Assembly: GCF_000455125.1 (NCBI RefSeq)
Contig: NZ_AUWR01000088.1
Coordinates: forward strand, 1 to 42,140
Direction: 5' to 3'
Length of the DNA: 42,140 nucleotides
Source: Mycobacterium sp. UM_WGJ
GTDB taxonomy: Bacteria > Actinomycetota > Actinomycetes > Mycobacteriales > Mycobacteriaceae
Shown here: one piece after another, positions 9,194 to 19,214 of the stretch
Position numbering within the stretch: the first letter of the stretch is position 1
How the letters are laid out: every line of letters starts with the position of its first letter
Notes under the pieces: model-generated
The model's input: the letters and a program-made list of their open reading frames with translations, nothing else
Told to the model about the DNA's origin: nothing
The model's database searches: none
Translations under genes and position numbers: made by a program

Positions 9194-11212
9194 GTGAACA
9201 ATAACGGACCGGCTTCCCAGGTGGGTTCCCAATTCGGTCCTTACCGGTTGCTTCGGCTGCTGGGGCGAGGTGGCATGGGTGAGGTCTATGAGGCCGAGGA
9301 CACCCGCAAGCACCGATCGGTCGCACTGAAGCTGATCGCCCCCGTACTGTCGGGCAATCCGGCATTCCGAATCCGGATGCAACGCGAGGCCGACGCCGCG
9401 GGCCGGCTGACCGAGCCGCACGTGGTGCCCATCCACGACTACGGCGAGATCGACGGCCAGATGTTCGTCGAGATGCGGCTGATCGACGGCAACGACCTCG
9501 GCATGGAGTTGCAGCGCTCCGGCTCGCTGGCCCCGGCGCGCGCCGTGGCGGTGATCGAACAGGTGGCCGCCGCTCTGGATGCCGCGCACGCCAGCGGAAT
9601 CACCCATCGCGACATCAAGCCGGCGAACATCCTGCTCACCCGCGATGATTTCGCCTACCTGGTCGATTTCGGCATCGCCCGGGCCGCGGCAGATCCCGGC
9701 CTGACCCAGACCGGGATGGCGCTGGGCACCTACAACTACATGGCGCCCGAGCGGTTCAGTGGGGGCGAGGTCGACTACCGTGCCGACATCTATTCGTTGG
9801 CCTGCGTGCTGAGCGAGTGTCTGAGCGGTCAGCCGCCGTACCGGAGCGAGACCATTGAACGACTGATCGCCTCCCATCTGATGGAGCCCGCCCCGCGGCC
9901 CAGCCAGCTGCGGCCGGGCCAGGTACCGATCGGATTGGACCAGGTGATCGCCAGGGGGATGGCGAAGAATCCGCGGGAGCGATACAGCAGCGCCGGCGAC
10001 CTGGCCCGCGCCGCACATGATGCGCTCACCACCGCGGAGCAGCATCAGGCCGCGATGATCGTCCAGCAGGGCGGTGTGGCCACCCGAATGGCCAGCGCCG
10101 TCAGTGCCTCCACCAACGGCGGCGCGAGCTCTCCGGCCAACGGCAACCGCCAACAGCCGGCCGGCTACGCACACCGTGCCTATGAAGCGAACTCCTACGA
10201 CCAGCCACACGAGCAGACTCAGATGCGGCCCGTCCCGAGCGGGTGGCGGGACCGGCCGGCGGCGCAGCCCCCGGCCGCCGCACCGGCGTTTGCCGCCGAG
10301 GCAAAGAACCGTGGGAATCGCCGATGGTTGGTGCCGGCCGCGGCCGCCGCGGCGCTGCTGTTAGCCGCCGGTGTGGGGGGCTACGCGGTCACCCACCGTT
10401 CGGAGACATCGCCCGGGACGACGGTGTCGGCGAACGGGCAGAGTGTGCTGCCCTTGGAGGGGCTGAGCTTCCGGCTCTCCCCGGGTGGATTGGCGCTGGA
10501 CAGCAGCGGAAACGTCTACGTCACCAACCAGAGCATGTACGGCCGCGTGGTGAAGTTGGAACCGGGATCGAACACCCCGGTGATGCTGCCGTTCACCGGG
10601 CTCTACGAACCGCAGGGCGTAGCCGTCGATCGGGCCGGCGCGGTGTACGTCACCGACTTCAACAATCGGGTGGTGAAGCTGGACCCGGATTCCCACGTCC
10701 AGTCCGAGCTGCCCTTCACCGGGCTGAACTACCCGGAAGGCCTGGTGGTGGACAACGACGGCAGCGTCTATGTCGCCGACCGGGGTAACAATCGGGTGGT
10801 CAAGTTGCCGGCCGGGGCCGCCGCCCAGGTGGTGCTGCCGTTCGCCGGGCTGCACAATCCCGACGACGTGGCTGTCGACTCCTCCGGCAATGTCTACGTC
10901 ACCGATACCGACAACGATCGGGTGGTGCGGCTCGCCGCGGGATCCAATACCCAGAGCGTGCTTCCGTTCACCGGTCTCGATGCCCCGTGGGGCGTCGCCG
11001 TCGACGGGGCCGGCAGCGTCTTCGTCACCAACCACGACAGCCACACGGTGGTGAAGCTGACCGCCGGGGCCAACACCCAGACGAAGCTGCCGTTCACCGG
11101 CCTGAACACCCCACTACAGGTCGTGGTCGGTGCGGACGGCACCCTCTACGTCGCCGACCGGGGTAACAACCGGGTGGTGAAACTGGTCGGCGGCACCGAA
11201 CCGCGGGGCTGA
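9194..11212 (+). CDS. pknD: PknD-type Ser/Thr kinase with extracellular NHL propeller
   Basis: 672 residues. The cytoplasmic kinase domain (about 18-280) has the glycine loop GRGGMGEVY, Lys46, HRDIKPAN (138-145), DFG (158-160), the activation-loop threonines T171 and T173, and APE. A proline/alanine-rich juxtamembrane linker leads to one membrane helix (about 378-398). The outside part (about 410-670) is six NHL repeats, each with a VYVTD/VYVAD-like strand followed by NxRVVKL, forming a six-bladed propeller sensor. In M. tuberculosis pknD also lies among pst genes. GTG start with GGAG four bases upstream. The last codons are the first bases of a 57-bp tandem repeat. Confidence 0.94.
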   Translation: MNNNGPASQVGSQFGPYRLLRLLGRGGMGEVYEAEDTRKHRSVALKLIAPVLSGNPAFRIRMQREADAAGRLTEPHVVPIHDYGEIDGQMFVEMRLIDGNDLGMELQRSGSLAPARAVAVIEQVAAALDAAHASGITHRDIKPANILLTRDDFAYLVDFGIARAAADPGLTQTGMALGTYNYMAPERFSGGEVDYRADIYSLACVLSECLSGQPPYRSETIERLIASHLMEPAPRPSQLRPGQVPIGLDQVIARGMAKNPRERYSSAGDLARAAHDALTTAEQHQAAMIVQQGGVATRMASAVSASTNGGASSPANGNRQQPAGYAHRAYEANSYDQPHEQTQMRPVPSGWRDRPAAQPPAAAPAFAAEAKNRGNRRWLVPAAAAAALLLAAGVGGYAVTHRSETSPGTTVSANGQSVLPLEGLSFRLSPGGLALDSSGNVYVTNQSMYGRVVKLEPGSNTPVMLPFTGLYEPQGVAVDRAGAVYVTDFNNRVVKLDPDSHVQSELPFTGLNYPEGLVVDNDGSVYVADRGNNRVVKLPAGAAAQVVLPFAGLHNPDDVAVDSSGNVYVTDTDNDRVVRLAAGSNTQSVLPFTGLDAPWGVAVDGAGSVFVTNHDSHTVVKLTAGANTQTKLPFTGLNTPLQVVVGADGTLYVADRGNNRVVKLVGGTEPRG

Positions 11213-11346
11213 TGCGGCGGTTCCAGCGTCGGCTCTCCTTCGTCGAGCCTCGCTAAACCGCGGGGCTGATGCGGCGGTTCCAGCGTCGGCTCTCCTTCGT
11301 CGAGCCTCGCTAAACCGCCGGGTTGATGCGGCGGTTCCAGCGCCGG
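11201..11346. repeat. 57-bp tandem repeat between convergent pknD and pstA
   Basis: Two identical 57-bp copies (11201-11257 and 11258-11314) followed by a degenerate third copy of about 32 bp (11315-11346). The first copy starts inside pknD, so each full copy repeats the pknD stop codon context. Each full unit contains an inverted repeat GGCTC-N9-GAGCC, and at the third junction AACCGCC-N10-GGCGGTT (11313-11336) gives a perfect seven-base stem. The location between two converging genes suggests a bidirectional transcription barrier, and the length and placement recall mycobacterial VNTR/MIRU elements. Confidence 0.85.
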
Positions 11347-12258
11347 TCAGCGGTCGTGGACGGAGGTGAGCCGCGTCGCCACCGCTGCCACGATCGCGCT
11401 CACTGCGACCAGGATGATCAGCGTCAGCGCGGCACCCCAGACTCGGGCGGCCCCGGCGGCCTCCGGGTTCCCCAGCTCGGAGTAGATCAGCAGCGGCAGC
11501 GAAGACATGTTGTCGCGAAAGACGTCATAGTTGATCGAGCGGCTGTAGCCCACCAGCACCAGTACGGGGGCGGTCTCGCCGATGATCCGGGCGATCGACA
11601 AGAAGATCCCCGACAGGATGCCGGAGAGCGCGGTGGGAATGACGATGCGCAGGATCGTCTTCCATCGCGGCACCCCTAGGGCGTAGCTGGCCTCCCGCAG
11701 CTCGTCGGGGACCAGGCGCAGCATCTCCTCGGTGGAACGCACCACGATCGGCAACATCAGCAGTGCCAGCGCCAGCGACACCGCGAAGGCGCTCTGCTCG
11801 AAGTTGAGGGTGGCGATCCACAGGCTGAAGACGAACAGCGACGCCACGATCGAAGGCACTCCGGCAAGCACGTCGACCATGAAGGTGGTCAAACGCGCCC
11901 AGCGGCCGCCGCCGTACTCGATCAGGTAGATCGCCGTCATCAGCCCCAGCGGTACCGCCAGTACGGTGGCCATCCCGGCTTGCACCAAAGTGCCGTACAG
12001 CGCGTGGTACACCCCGCCGGCGAGCTCTTCGGGCAGTACGCCGCGCAGTGAGTGCGTCCACCAGCTGAGATTGGTGATCGCGTGCCAACCGCGAGACACC
12101 ACGACCCAGAGCAGCCAGACCAATGGGACCGCCGCGACGGCGAACGAGGACACGAACGCCGCCGTGGCGAGCTTGTCCGTCAGCCGACGCCGAAGGCTGA
12201 GGTGATCGCGACGCGGCACCGATGGTTTGACCGGCGTGTCGAGCAGTTGGGCGGTCAT
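11347..12258 (-). CDS. pstA: phosphate ABC transporter permease PstA (second operon)
   Basis: 303 residues with about six membrane helices and the coupling loop [27 protein letters not shown], nearly the same as in the first-operon PstA. The ATG at 12258 overlaps the pstC stop (ATGA); the frame is open further upstream but that part lies inside pstC. It is the last gene of the pstS-pstC-pstA operon and ends at the 57-bp repeat. No ATPase gene follows, so it probably relies on PhoT. Confidence 0.92.
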   Translation of the reverse strand: MTAQLLDTPVKPSVPRRDHLSLRRRLTDKLATAAFVSSFAVAAVPLVWLLWVVVSRGWHAITNLSWWTHSLRGVLPEELAGGVYHALYGTLVQAGMATVLAVPLGLMTAIYLIEYGGGRWARLTTFMVDVLAGVPSIVASLFVFSLWIATLNFEQSAFAVSLALALLMLPIVVRSTEEMLRLVPDELREASYALGVPRWKTILRIVIPTALSGILSGIFLSIARIIGETAPVLVLVGYSRSINYDVFRDNMSSLPLLIYSELGNPEAAGAARVWGAALTLIILVAVSAIVAAVATRLTSVHDR

Positions 12259-13217
12259 CCGTTGACCTTGCCGCCGGCCACCGCGCGCGCGGCGGCATTG
12301 ACGAAGAATGTGAGTGCGAACAATGCGAACCCCGCGGCGATGTAGGCGCCGGTCGGCAGTGGAGCGCTGAACTCCGATGCCGCCGACGCGATTTTGGAGG
12401 CGAACGTGTACCCGCCATCGAACAGCGACCAGTTCCCGGGCTTGGCCGCGGCCCGCAGGATGATCAGCATCGCGACCGTCTCGCCCAGCGCCCGTCCCAG
12501 GCCCAGCATCGCCGCGGCGATCACGCCGCTGCGGCCATAGGGCAGCACGGCCATGCGGACCACCTCCCACCGAGTGGCGCCCAGGGCTTGGGCGGCTTCG
12601 ATGTGAGCGAATGGGGTCTGCCGGAATACCTCCCGCGAGACCGAGGTGATGATCGGCAGGATCATCACCGCCAGCACGATGCCCGCGGTGAAGATCGTGC
12701 CACCGCCGGCCAGCGACACGTTGCCCTTATGGAACAGGAACAGCCAGCCGAAGTGACTTCGGAGGAATCGCATCATCGGCACCAGCATCGGCGCCAGCAC
12801 AAAGATCCCCCAGAGGCCGAAGATGATGGACGGCACCGCTGCCAGCAGGTCGATCACCACGGCAAACGGTCGGGTCAACCGCCGGGGTGCGTACTGGGTG
12901 AGGAAGATCGCGATGCCCACCGAGATCGGTACCGCCAATATCAACGCGAACACCGAACTCAACACCGTGACCATCAGCAGGTCCCGGATGCCGAACGACA
13001 GGTGATCGGGATCGTTGGTGCGGAAGTCCGGGCTGGTGAAGAAATTCGCCTCGTTGGCCAGCAACGACGGGACGGCGCGCACCAGCAGGAAGATCGCGAT
13101 CAGCGCGATCGCCACCACCACCGTCGATCCGGCCGAGACCGCGGCCGCCCGGAACAGCCGCTCACCGCGCGGCGAGCGGCTGTTCGCCAAGGGCGTCGAG
13201 GGAAGCCCGGGGGTCAC
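12255..13217 (-). CDS. pstC: phosphate ABC transporter permease PstC (second operon)
   Basis: 320 residues, about six membrane helices, coupling loop [26 protein letters not shown]. The GTG start overlaps the pstS stop by four bases (GTGA) and its own stop overlaps pstA, so the whole operon is translationally coupled. It aligns along its full length with the first-operon PstC but differs in its N-terminal 30 residues. It forms the second permease pair with the downstream PstA. Confidence 0.92.
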   Translation of the reverse strand: MTPGLPSTPLANSRSPRGERLFRAAAVSAGSTVVVAIALIAIFLLVRAVPSLLANEANFFTSPDFRTNDPDHLSFGIRDLLMVTVLSSVFALILAVPISVGIAIFLTQYAPRRLTRPFAVVIDLLAAVPSIIFGLWGIFVLAPMLVPMMRFLRSHFGWLFLFHKGNVSLAGGGTIFTAGIVLAVMILPIITSVSREVFRQTPFAHIEAAQALGATRWEVVRMAVLPYGRSGVIAAAMLGLGRALGETVAMLIILRAAAKPGNWSLFDGGYTFASKIASAASEFSAPLPTGAYIAAGFALFALTFFVNAAARAVAGGKVNG

Positions 13218-14329
13218 GAGATGGCGTCGACCGCGGACGCCAGGCGAGCCTTGAAAGGCTCGGGGATCGGCACATAGCCGTTGTCGGCCAGACCGCTCTG
13301 GCCCGCGCCGATGGTGGACTTCAGGAACAACCGCACCGCGGTACCGACGTCAGCCTCCGGGTACTTCGAGCACACTACCTCGTAGGTGGCGAGCACGATC
13401 GGGTAAGAGCCCGTCTGAGTCGGCTGGTAGAACGACGCCGTGTCGAGCACCAGGTCGTTACCTTGCCCCTTGATCGTGGCACCGGCGATGGTCTTACCGA
13501 CCGACTCGGTGCTGATCGCGACCGGATCGGGCCCGGCGGAGGTGACGATCTGGGCAGTCGCCAGATTCTTGGCCTGGGCGAATGACCACTCGTTGTAGGT
13601 GATCGCCCCCTCGGTGGAGGCGATGGCTCCGGCCGTGCCGTCGTTGCCCTTGGCGCCTTCACCGACGCCACCATTGAACGACTTGCCGACGCCCTTGCCC
13701 CAGGCCCCGCCGGAGGCGGCATCCAGGTACTGCTGGAAGTTGTCGGTGGTCCCGGACTCGTCGCTGCGGAACACCACGTGGATCGGCTGGGCGGGCAGCG
13801 TGGCCGTCGGGTTGAGCGCCTTGATTGCTGCGTCATCCCAGCTGGTGATGGCTCCGTTGAAGATCTTCGCGGCGGTCGGGCCGTCGAGAATCAGCGTGTC
13901 GACGCCCGGGATGTTGTAGGTGATCGCGATGGGGCCGAACACCACCGGCAGGTTCCATGCCGGGGATTCGCAGCGCTGCTGCGCCTCGGCGTAGTCGTCG
14001 CCGCTCAGCGGAACGTCGGAGCCGGCGAAGTCGGTCTGGCCGCCCACGAACTCCCGGATACCGGCGCCCGATCCGTTGGCCGTGTAGTTGACGTTGTGGT
14101 CGGGACACTCGTCGATGAACGCCTTGACGAACCGGGCCATCGCGTTCTGCTGGGCGGTCGATCCGCTGGCTTTCAGCGTGTCCGTGCCGCCGCAGTTGCC
14201 GCCCGCGGCCGCCGAGCTCGAGGTCGTCTTCTCACCGGTGTCGGCGTTCTTATCGCTGCCGCACCCGGATAACACCAATGCGCCGGTCGCCACAATGCCC
14301 AGCGTCGTGCCAATTCCGTTCAGTTTCAC
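13214..14329 (-). CDS. pstS: phosphate-binding lipoprotein PstS (copy 3)
   Basis: 371 residues from a GTG at 14329 with AAAGGG four bases upstream; the open frame reaches 14386 but the lipoprotein signal (lipobox LSGC, Cys23) fixes this start. The phosphate-binding core ([36 protein letters not shown]) is intact. It resembles copy 2 much more than copy 1, which suggests that copies 2 and 3 arose from one duplication. It opens the second pst operon and is preceded by PHO-box-like repeats on the same strand. Confidence 0.93.
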   Translation of the reverse strand: MKLNGIGTTLGIVATGALVLSGCGSDKNADTGEKTTSSSAAAGGNCGGTDTLKASGSTAQQNAMARFVKAFIDECPDHNVNYTANGSGAGIREFVGGQTDFAGSDVPLSGDDYAEAQQRCESPAWNLPVVFGPIAITYNIPGVDTLILDGPTAAKIFNGAITSWDDAAIKALNPTATLPAQPIHVVFRSDESGTTDNFQQYLDAASGGAWGKGVGKSFNGGVGEGAKGNDGTAGAIASTEGAITYNEWSFAQAKNLATAQIVTSAGPDPVAISTESVGKTIAGATIKGQGNDLVLDTASFYQPTQTGSYPIVLATYEVVCSKYPEADVGTAVRLFLKSTIGAGQSGLADNGYVPIPEPFKARLASAVDAIS

Positions 14330-14452
14330 TTTGCCCTTTCGCAGACAAATTAGGGTGATGATCACTGGCGCGCCATCACGGATCAACCCGGCCGGTAATT
14401 CGCAACATCGCGTGCTATCCGGGTCACTTCTCTATTTAATGCGGTGCACGAA

Positions 14453-14504
14453 GGTTACGGTAGGGTGAACAGCCATGATCTAACGGTGGAATTCTGGTGG
14501 AATT
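14453..14504 (-). promoter_or_regulatory. 11-bp-register repeats upstream of pstS copy 3
   Basis: Read on the minus strand, GTTCACC (14470-14464) and CGTAACC (14459-14453) form a PHO-box-like pair separated by CTAC. Farther upstream in the same 11-bp register are two exact copies of ATTCCAC (14503-14497 and 14492-14486), with an unrelated unit at 14481-14475. So four of five successive 11-bp steps carry related heptamers. The array lies between pstS copy 3 and hrpA and could affect both. No -10 fitting TANNNT is clear on the minus strand. Confidence 0.5.
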
Positions 14505-14514
14505 GGGATGACGC

Positions 14515-14521
14515 TGATAAT
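14515..14521 (+). promoter_or_regulatory. candidate extended -10 for hrpA
   Basis: TGATAAT ends ten bases before the hrpA ATG at 14532. If used, the transcript would start within a few bases of the start codon, fitting the absence of a ribosome binding site there. The -10 sequence departs from TANNNT at its first base. Confidence 0.3.
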
Positions 14522-14531
14522 GACTGGCTAA

Positions 14532-17500
14532 ATGCCAGATGACAGGTGGGTCGCCCCGGCCCGTAAGCTTCGCGAAGTGGTGGAACCGTCCGTCGCGCAG
14601 TTGCGCACGCTCCTCGATGAGCTGACCCTGCGGGACGCGGTCTACTTCGGACGGCGCCTGAAGGACCTGCGGGGCGCAAAGCCCGAGCAGGTGCGAAAAC
14701 TGGCCGAGCGGATGGGCGAGGCCCAAGCGCTGGTTGCCGCGCGCCGGGCCGCAGTGCCGGATGTCCGCTATCCCGACCTGCCGGTCAGCGCCCGCCGCGA
14801 CGAGATCGCCGCGGCGATTCGGGATCACCAGGTCGTGGTGGTGGCCGGCGAGACCGGTTCCGGTAAAACCACTCAGCTGCCCAAGATATGCCTGGAGCTC
14901 GGTCGCGGAATTCGCGGCACCATCGGCCACACCCAGCCGCGGCGGCTGGCCGCCCGCACCGTTGCTCAGCGCATCGCCGACGAATTGGCCAGCCCGCTAG
15001 GCGATGTCGTCGGGTACGCGGTCCGGTTCACCGACCGGGTGTCCGATCGGACCCTGATCAAGCTGATGACCGACGGCATCCTGCTCGCCGAGCTCGAACG
15101 CGACCGGCGGTTGCTGCGCTACGACACGCTGATCATCGACGAGGCGCATGAACGCAGCCTCAACATCGACTTTCTGCTCGGCTATCTGCGGGAGTTGTTG
15201 CCGCGCCGGCCAGATCTGAAGGTGATCATCACCTCGGCCACCATCGAACCTCAGCGCTTCGCAGCGCACTTCGCCCACGGCGGTGGCCCTGCGCCGATCG
15301 TCGAGGTGTCCGGCCGCAGCTACCCGGTGGAAATCCGGTATCGCCCACTGGAGCTCCCGGTCAGCCCGGAGGTCGCAGACGATTCCACCGACCCCAACGA
15401 CCCGGATCGAGAGATCATCCGGACCGAGACGCGCGACGAGATCGAGGCGATCGTCGACGCGGTGCACGAACTGTCCGCCGAACCGCCCGGCGACATTCTG
15501 GTGTTCCTGTCCGGCGAACGCGAGATCCGCGACACCGCCGAGGCTCTCGGCGGGCTGCCCAACACCGAGATTCTTCCGTTGTACGCGCGGCTGTCCACCG
15601 CAGAGCAGCAGAAGGTGTTCGCCCGGCCCCGATCGGGGCCGCAGAAGAACCGCATTGTGCTGGCCACCAACGTGGCTGAGACATCGCTGACGGTACCGGG
15701 CATCCGCTACGTGATCGATCCGGGCAACGCACGTATCTCCCGCTACAGTCGCCGGCTGAAGGTGCAGCGGCTCCCGATCGAACCCATCTCGCAGGCCTCC
15801 GCCGCCCAGCGCAGCGGCCGGTGCGGCCGCACGGCGCCCGGGATCTGCATCCGGCTCTACAGCGAAGTCGACTTCGACACGCGACCGCGCTACACCGACC
15901 CCGAGGTGTTGCGCACGAACCTGGCGGCTGTGTTGCTGCGGATGGCGTCGCTGCGGCTGGGTGCGGTGGAAGACTTCGGCTTCCTCGACCCTCCCGATTC
16001 GCGCAGCATCCGCGACGGGGTCGCGTTGCTGGTCGAACTCGGGGCGTTCACCGCGCAGGGGGCGATCACCGATGTGGGCCGTCGGCTGGCACGGCTGCCG
16101 GTGGACCCGCGCTTGGGCCGGATGATCCTGGCTGCTGAGACCGAGGGCTGTGTGCGCGAGATGCTGGTGCTCGCCGCCGCCCTGACCATCCCCGACCCCA
16201 GGGAGCGGCCGGTCGATCGGGAGGAGGCGGCCCGGGCCAAACATGCCCGGTTCGTCGACGACGATTCCGACTTCACCGCCTACCTCAACTTGTGGTCGTA
16301 CCTATCAGAGCAGCGGAAGGCTTTGAGCGGCAGTGCGTTTCGCCGCATGTGCCGTAATGAGTTCCTGCACTACCTGCGGATTCGGGAATGGCAGGACCTG
16401 GTCGGTCAGCTGCGCAGCATCGCCGCCGATATCGGCATCCGTGAATCTGGTGAGCCCGCTCAACCGGCTGCTGTGCACGCTGCGTTGTTGGCCGGGTTGT
16501 TGTCGCATGTCGGGATGCGGCGCGAGGACGGCCGGGAGTTCGCCGGTGCACGCAACTCGAAATTCGTGTTGGCGCCCGGATCGGTGCTGGCCAAACGACC
16601 GCCGCGCTGGACGATGGTCGCTGAACTGGTGGAGACCAGCCGGCTGTTCGGGCGGACCGCCGCGCGCATCCAGCCGGAAACCGTCGAGCGGGTGGCGGGC
16701 GATCTGGTGCAGCGCAGCTACAGCGAGCCGCATTGGGATGCCAAGCGCGGCGAGGTGATGGCCTTCGAAAAGGTGACGCTCTACGGGTTGCCGCTGGTGG
16801 CGCGCCGCCGGGTGGGCTACGCCCGGGTGGAGCCCGTGGTGGCCCGCGCGCTGTTCATCCGGCATGCGCTGGTCGACGGCGACTGGGTGGCCCGGCACCG
16901 ATTCCTCGCCGACAACGCAGCGCTGCGCACCCAGCTGCAGGAGCTGGAGGACAGGGTCCGTCGTCGCGACCTGATCGTCGACGACGACACCGTGTATGAC
17001 CTCTACGACACAAGGATTCCCGCCGAGGTGGTCTCGGCACGGCACTTCGACGGCTGGTGGAAGAAGCAGCAGAAGATTACCCCTGACCTGCTGACCTTCA
17101 CTCGCGATGAGCTGCTGCGGGCCGACGAGACACTCGGCGCCGACCGGCCGGACAGTTGGGCGACCGCCGATCTCGCGTTGCCGCTGAGCTATCGCTTCGA
17201 GCCGGGCGCCGCCGACGACGGGGTCACCGTCCATGTCCCGATCGATGTGCTGGCACGCCTCGGCGGCGACGAGTTCGCCTGGCAGGTACCGGCGCTGCGC
17301 GAAGAGCTGATCACCGCGCTGATCCGCTCCCTGCCCAAAGACCTGCGTCGTAACTTTGTCCCGGCGCCCGACACCGCGCGCGCGGTGCTGTCGTCGATCG
17401 GGCCGTCAGGCGAGCCGCTGCTGGAGACGCTGGTCCACGAGCTGCGTCGCCGCACCGGTGTGCTGGTCGGAATCGATGCCTTCGACCTGGACAAGCTTCC

Positions 17501-18503
17501 CGCGCACTTGAGGGTCACCTTCGCGGTGGAGGCCGCCGACGGCACAGAGGTGGCTCGCGGCAAAGACCTTGGCGTCTTGCAGGATCGGCTGGCGGCGTCC
17601 GCCCGCGCGGCGGTCGCCGATGCGGTCGGCGCGGAGCTGGAACGCAGCGGGCTGCGCAGCTGGCCGGACGACGTGGACACGCTGCCGCGGGTCGTGCAGC
17701 GGGTGGTAGCTGGGCGCGCCGTTCGTGGCTTCCCGGCTTTTGTCGATGCCGGTGCCACCGCGCAGCTGCGGGTGTTCTCCACCCAGGCGCAGCAGGGCTC
17801 CGCGCTCGGCCCCGGTATCCGCCGGTTGCTGCGCTGCGACATTCCTTCGCCGGTCAAAACTGTGGAGCGTCAGCTGGATTCGTCGACCCGGCTGATGCTC
17901 AAGGCGAACCCGGATGGGACGTTGGCCGCGCTCATCGACGACTGTGCCGACGCTGCGACCGATGCGTTGGCACCAATACCGGTGTGGACCCGCGACGAGT
18001 ACACAGTGCTGCGGAATAGGGTGGCCGCCGAGCTGGTGCCGACCACGGTTGACGTGATTACCCGAGTTGCGCAGGTGCTGGCCGCGGCCCGTGACACCCA
18101 AGTGGCGCTGCCGGCGCAGCCGCCGCCCACCCAGGCCGAGGCGTTCGCCGATATCGTCGGCCAGCTGGATGCGCTGCTGGCGCCCGGTTTTGTCACCGCC
18201 ACCGGTCGCGCGCATCTTGGGGATCTCATCCGCTACCTCACCGCGGTCCGTCGCCGGGTGGAGCAGCTGCCCCGCGCGTTGCAGGCTGACCGGGAACGGA
18301 TGGCTCGGGTACACGCGGTGCAGCATGCCTACCAGGACCTCTTGGCGACCCTGCCCACCGCTCGCCATCGCGACAACGATGTGCGCGACATCGCGCGCCA
18401 GATCCAAGAGCTACGGGTGAGTCTGTGGGCTCAGCAGCTCGGTACCCCGCGCCCAGTCAGCGAACAGCGCATCTACCGGGCGATCGACGCGCTACTCGCT
18501 TGA
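14532..18503 (+). CDS. hrpA: DEAH-box ATP-dependent RNA helicase, HrpA type
   Basis: 1323 residues. Helicase motifs are in order: motif I GETGSGKT (106-113), DEAH (203-206), [12 protein letters not shown] and QRSGRCGRT, followed by the helicase-associated and OB-fold regions and the long C-terminal extension (DUF3418 type) usual for bacterial HrpA. It unwinds RNA or ribonucleoprotein using ATP; in other bacteria HrpA acts in mRNA processing and in rescuing collided ribosomes. The ATG at 14532 has no ribosome binding site and may be near-leaderless. The stop overlaps the 3' end of the convergent phoY2 by 12 bases. It interrupts the pst-phoY2 linkage but shows no sign of recent transfer. Confidence 0.92.
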   Translation: MPDDRWVAPARKLREVVEPSVAQLRTLLDELTLRDAVYFGRRLKDLRGAKPEQVRKLAERMGEAQALVAARRAAVPDVRYPDLPVSARRDEIAAAIRDHQVVVVAGETGSGKTTQLPKICLELGRGIRGTIGHTQPRRLAARTVAQRIADELASPLGDVVGYAVRFTDRVSDRTLIKLMTDGILLAELERDRRLLRYDTLIIDEAHERSLNIDFLLGYLRELLPRRPDLKVIITSATIEPQRFAAHFAHGGGPAPIVEVSGRSYPVEIRYRPLELPVSPEVADDSTDPNDPDREIIRTETRDEIEAIVDAVHELSAEPPGDILVFLSGEREIRDTAEALGGLPNTEILPLYARLSTAEQQKVFARPRSGPQKNRIVLATNVAETSLTVPGIRYVIDPGNARISRYSRRLKVQRLPIEPISQASAAQRSGRCGRTAPGICIRLYSEVDFDTRPRYTDPEVLRTNLAAVLLRMASLRLGAVEDFGFLDPPDSRSIRDGVALLVELGAFTAQGAITDVGRRLARLPVDPRLGRMILAAETEGCVREMLVLAAALTIPDPRERPVDREEAARAKHARFVDDDSDFTAYLNLWSYLSEQRKALSGSAFRRMCRNEFLHYLRIREWQDLVGQLRSIAADIGIRESGEPAQPAAVHAALLAGLLSHVGMRREDGREFAGARNSKFVLAPGSVLAKRPPRWTMVAELVETSRLFGRTAARIQPETVERVAGDLVQRSYSEPHWDAKRGEVMAFEKVTLYGLPLVARRRVGYARVEPVVARALFIRHALVDGDWVARHRFLADNAALRTQLQELEDRVRRRDLIVDDDTVYDLYDTRIPAEVVSARHFDGWWKKQQKITPDLLTFTRDELLRADETLGADRPDSWATADLALPLSYRFEPGAADDGVTVHVPIDVLARLGGDEFAWQVPALREELITALIRSLPKDLRRNFVPAPDTARAVLSSIGPSGEPLLETLVHELRRRTGVLVGIDAFDLDKLPAHLRVTFAVEAADGTEVARGKDLGVLQDRLAASARAAVADAVGAELERSGLRSWPDDVDTLPRVVQRVVAGRAVRGFPAFVDAGATAQLRVFSTQAQQGSALGPGIRRLLRCDIPSPVKTVERQLDSSTRLMLKANPDGTLAALIDDCADAATDALAPIPVWTRDEYTVLRNRVAAELVPTTVDVITRVAQVLAAARDTQVALPAQPPPTQAEAFADIVGQLDALLAPGFVTATGRAHLGDLIRYLTAVRRRVEQLPRALQADRERMARVHAVQHAYQDLLATLPTARHRDNDVRDIARQIQELRVSLWAQQLGTPRPVSEQRIYRAIDALLA

Positions 18504-19160
18504 CGGCAGGGTGTGCTCGTCGGGAAACTTGCCAGTCGCCTGGAAGATCACCCGACGAGCGACCTCGACGGCGTGGTCGGCGAACCGCTCGTAGAACCGC
18601 CCGAGCAGCGTCACGTCCACGGCTGCGGCCACTCCGTGCCGCCACTCCTTGTCCATCAGCACCGAGAACAGGTGCCGGTGCAGGTCGTCCATCGCGTCGT
18701 CTTCTTCGCGGATCCGGGCGGCCTTTTCCGGGTCGCGCGACAACAGCACCTCTTGCGCACTGTTGCCCAACTCGACTGCAAGCCTGCCCATTTCGGCGAA
18801 GTACCCGTTGACCTCTTCGGGCAGTGCGTGCTGCGGGTGGCGACGGCGGGTGATCTTGGCGACGTGCAGGGCCAATGCGCCCATCCGGTCGATGTCGGCC
18901 ACCATCTGAATGGAGCTGACGATCGCGCGCAGGTCCCCGGCAACCGGGGCCTGCAACGCCAACAGCACAAAGGAGCTTTCCTCGGCGCGGGTACTCATCG
19001 CGGCGATCTGCTCGTGATCGGTGATCACCTGCTCGGCCAGCATCAAGTCGGCTTGCAACAGGGCCTGGGTGGCGCGTTCCATTGCTGCCCCGGCCAAGCC
19101 GCACATCTTGCCGAGCTGTTCGGCCAGATCCGAGAGTTGCTCGTGGTACGCGGTTCGCAT
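18492..19160 (-). CDS. phoY2: PhoU-family phosphate signalling protein PhoY2
   Basis: 222 residues, all-helical, with the two PhoU repeats; the acidic metal-binding type motif [14 protein letters not shown] lies in the middle and [19 protein letters not shown] in the first repeat. PhoU proteins link PstB activity to the SenX3-RegX3 two-component system and keep the phosphate response off when phosphate is plentiful. ATG start with GAGGGC just upstream. Located where Rv0821c lies in M. tuberculosis. The 3' end overlaps hrpA by 12 bases on the opposite strand. Confidence 0.94.
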   Translation of the reverse strand: MRTAYHEQLSDLAEQLGKMCGLAGAAMERATQALLQADLMLAEQVITDHEQIAAMSTRAEESSFVLLALQAPVAGDLRAIVSSIQMVADIDRMGALALHVAKITRRRHPQHALPEEVNGYFAEMGRLAVELGNSAQEVLLSRDPEKAARIREEDDAMDDLHRHLFSVLMDKEWRHGVAAAVDVTLLGRFYERFADHAVEVARRVIFQATGKFPDEHTLPSSE

Positions 19161-19214
19161 GCCCTCAAGACTAACCGTGGACCGCGATCCGCGCGGGTTG
19201 GGCGGGAGTGGGCG

